5,885 nt of DNA from contig JAFNVD010000159.1 in NCBI GenBank assembly GCA_017383785.1, positions 1 through 5,885 on the forward strand, given 5' to 3'. The position numbers and the translations under genes were made by a program. The stretch is from Peptococcaceae bacterium (GTDB lineage Bacteria > Bacillota > Peptococcia > Peptococcales > Peptococcaceae). This document shows positions 5,812-5,885 of this stretch, one piece after another (position 1 is the first letter of the stretch; each line of letters starts with the position of its first letter). The notes beneath the pieces are model-generated. The model made no database searches, was not told where the DNA came from, and saw nothing but the letters and a program-made list of their open reading frames with translations.

Positions 5812-5829
5812 GTATTGCAATATACATGA
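5812..5829 (-). repeat. Imperfect 18-bp dyad in the folD leader
   Basis: The perfect palindrome TATTGCAATA is flanked by further matching bases to about 18 bp with one mismatched pair. It lies between the folD -10 box and its ribosome binding site. It shares the 9-mer TATATTGCA with the potD promoter palindrome. This could be an operator, but AT-rich leaders give such symmetry by chance. Confidence 0.35.
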
Positions 5830-5838
5830 TATTGACTC

Positions 5839-5865
5839 ATTATATCACACTTTGCCGCTCTGCAA
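5839..5865 (-). promoter_or_regulatory. Extended -10 promoter of folD
   Basis: A perfect TATAAT (5844-5839) is preceded by TGA, giving the extended -10 form TGnTATAAT. TTGCAG (5865-5860) lies 15 bp upstream, short for a -35 box, but extended -10 promoters tolerate a poor one. The -10 box is 45 nt before the folD ATG. Confidence 0.65.
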
Positions 5866-5885
5866 CTACATTTATTTTGCATTTC

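Noticed and set aside
1..5885. Mobile elements, CRISPR arrays, toxin-antitoxin or defence genes
   Set aside because: I found no repeat-spacer pattern, transposase motifs or terminal repeats. All gaps are under 200 bp and are explained by promoters, terminators and small dyads.

Overview
The window is a compact bacterial chromosomal segment with every recognisable gene on the minus strand. It suggests a moderately AT-rich, low-GC Gram-positive-lineage (Bacillota) anaerobe. The grounds are an RNase J that aligns residue for residue with the Bacillus type, AGGAGG-class ribosome binding sites, a small iron-sulfur ferredoxin-like protein, and short intergenic gaps with strong intrinsic terminators. 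A Negativicutes or Clostridia member is a guess; the sequence alone does not settle it. There are no mobile elements, CRISPR arrays, tRNAs or rRNAs, and this reads as ordinary core genome.

Reading in the direction of transcription, from high to low coordinates: (1) an extended -10 promoter near 5840 drives folD (5793-4954, tetrahydrofolate one-carbon metabolism). folD is tightly followed by an unrecognised 174-residue gene (4941-4417) whose ribosome binding site overlaps the folD stop codon, so the two form an operon that ends at a strong terminator (4400-4372). (2) A near-consensus promoter (4306-4278) drives the gene for ribonuclease J (to 2555), which ends at its own terminator (2536-2508). 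(3) A probable promoter with an overlapping palindrome (about 2433-2471) drives a PotD-like polyamine-binding lipoprotein (2371-1292) that has no PotABC partners beside it. (4) A gap containing two inverted repeats and a candidate promoter leads to a 65-residue ferredoxin-like protein (1146-949), which ends at a perfect 13-bp terminator (938-898). (5) An AI-2E family (PerM-like) membrane protein starts directly behind that terminator and runs out of the window at position 1.

The genes do not form one pathway; they are neighbouring small transcription units. The least ordinary points are about gene control. The RNase J frame has no ATG, GTG or TTG start at the position where the family begins; the best-placed start is an ATA codon 8 nt after a perfect AGGAGG. 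The AI-2E gene begins so close behind a terminator that it must rely on read-through or on a promoter buried in the hairpin. I saw no convincing new multi-gene system.
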